A stretch of DNA of 24,108 bases, taken from the NCBI GenBank assembly GCA_964454745.1, contig CAYVUI010000071.1, positions 1 through 24,108 on the forward strand, read 5' to 3'. A model generated the notes under the pieces. It did no database searches, was not told the DNA's origin, and saw only the letters and a list, made by a program, of their open reading frames with translations. Within the stretch, counting starts at the first letter, position 1; each line of letters opens with the position of its first letter. Positions 23,551 to 24,108 of the stretch are shown here, piece after piece. The stretch is from CAYVUI01 sp964454745 (GTDB lineage: Bacteria; Planctomycetota; Phycisphaerae; Sedimentisphaerales; Anaerohalosphaeraceae). Position numbers and translations under genes: made by a program.

Positions 23551-24108
23551 ATGAGCGTAACCAAAAAGAAACTGACAAACAACGAAGTAACCCTCGGCGC
23601 CTGGATCATGATCGGACACCCCACCGTCGCCGAGATCATCGCCGGCTTCGATTTCGACTGGATCGGCGTCGACCTCGAGCATACCTCCACCGACTACCGC
23701 ACGTTCCACGAGATCTGCCTGGCCGTCAAAGGCACCGGCAAGGACCTGCTCGCACGCCTGCCCGGCCTCGACGAACAGGAGGCCAAGCGGCTCCTGGATG
23801 CCGGCGCAAACGGCATCATCGTCCCCAACATCAACACCCCCGAGCAGGCAAAACAGGCCGTCGCCATTGCCAAGTTCCCGCCCGAGGGCATCCGCGGCGC
23901 ATCGCTGTGCCGTGCCTCCGATTTCGGCCGCAACTTCAAGGACTACTACGCCTCGCACAACGACAACGTAACCGTCATCGTCATGATCGAGCACAAGGAC
24001 GCCGTCGCCAACATCGACGCGATCCTCCAGACCCCCGGCATCGACGGCACCCTGATCGGCCCCTACGACCTGTCCGCCTCGATGGGCCTGGCCGGCCAGC
24101 TCGACCAC
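23551..24108 (+). CDS. HpcH/HpaI family aldolase, 3' end beyond window
   Basis: The visible 186 residues start at the ATG at 23551 (a modest GGGAA site upstream) and run off the right edge. The family is the class II pyruvate aldolases such as HpaI and 2-keto-3-deoxy-rhamnonate aldolase. Signature residues are H44 in FDFDWIGVDLEH, R69 in LARLPG, E147 in VMIEHKDA and D173 in IGPYDLSASMG. These are the catalytic base, the pyruvate-binding Arg and the two metal ligands, so an active enzyme is expected. It would split a 2-keto-3-deoxy or 4-hydroxy-2-oxo acid into pyruvate and an aldehyde. The pairing with a URO-D-like gene under a FadR-type regulator suggests a sugar-acid catabolic pathway. Confidence 0.9.
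   Translation, partial: MSVTKKKLTNNEVTLGAWIMIGHPTVAEIIAGFDFDWIGVDLEHTSTDYRTFHEICLAVKGTGKDLLARLPGLDEQEAKRLLDAGANGIIVPNINTPEQAKQAVAIAKFPPEGIRGASLCRASDFGRNFKDYYASHNDNVTVIVMIEHKDAVANIDAILQTPGIDGTLIGPYDLSASMGLAGQLDH

Overview
The window looks like a chromosomal segment of a Planctomycetota bacterium of the class Phycisphaerae, probably close to the Sedimentisphaerales. This is inferred from style, not from a marker gene. The signs are several S1 sulfatases with twin-arginine-like leaders, a giant-secretome flavour (LamG, Fn3-like and beta-helix domains), and dockerin-like EF-hand repeats ending in a short tail. I see no rRNA, insertion sequence, phage gene or CRISPR array. One tRNA-Ser(GCU) lies at 17918-18008.

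Layout. 1-837 (minus) is the start of an AI-2E/PerM-type permease that runs off the left edge. 976-4547 (minus) is a two-gene unit: a YeiH-type putative sulfate exporter followed by a large hybrid histidine kinase with a Cys-rich PocR sensor. 4835-10973 (plus) holds a lipoprotein-like sulfatase, a secreted alpha/beta-hydrolase (esterase-like) and a secreted beta-helix enzyme resembling GH141. A second sulfatase (10992-12740, minus) converges on them. Together they look like a degradation locus for a sulfated, probably acylated polysaccharide. 13083-17668 (plus) encodes a large multidomain surface protein, in which a LamG domain splits a dockerin-like pair, and a Tat-exported metallophosphoesterase with a C-terminal sandwich domain.

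After the tRNA, the minus strand carries a pentapeptide-repeat protein fused to a potassium-channel pore (18097-19263). It is cotranscribed with an atypical PfkB kinase (19276-20241). Further upstream are a Cys-motif metal permease (20381-21448) and a GntR/FadR-type regulator (21525-22232). The regulator is divergent from a URO-D-like gene (22424-23497, TTG start) and an HpcH/HpaI aldolase (23551 to the right edge).

The cleanest regulatory signal is at 22272-22316. A perfect 16-bp palindrome supplies a consensus TTGACA -35 box to each of two back-to-back promoters, one for the regulator and one for the catabolic genes. Other good promoters precede the tRNA, the LamG protein, the first sulfatase and the AI-2E permease. 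All functional assignments rest on motifs read by eye; no database search was possible.
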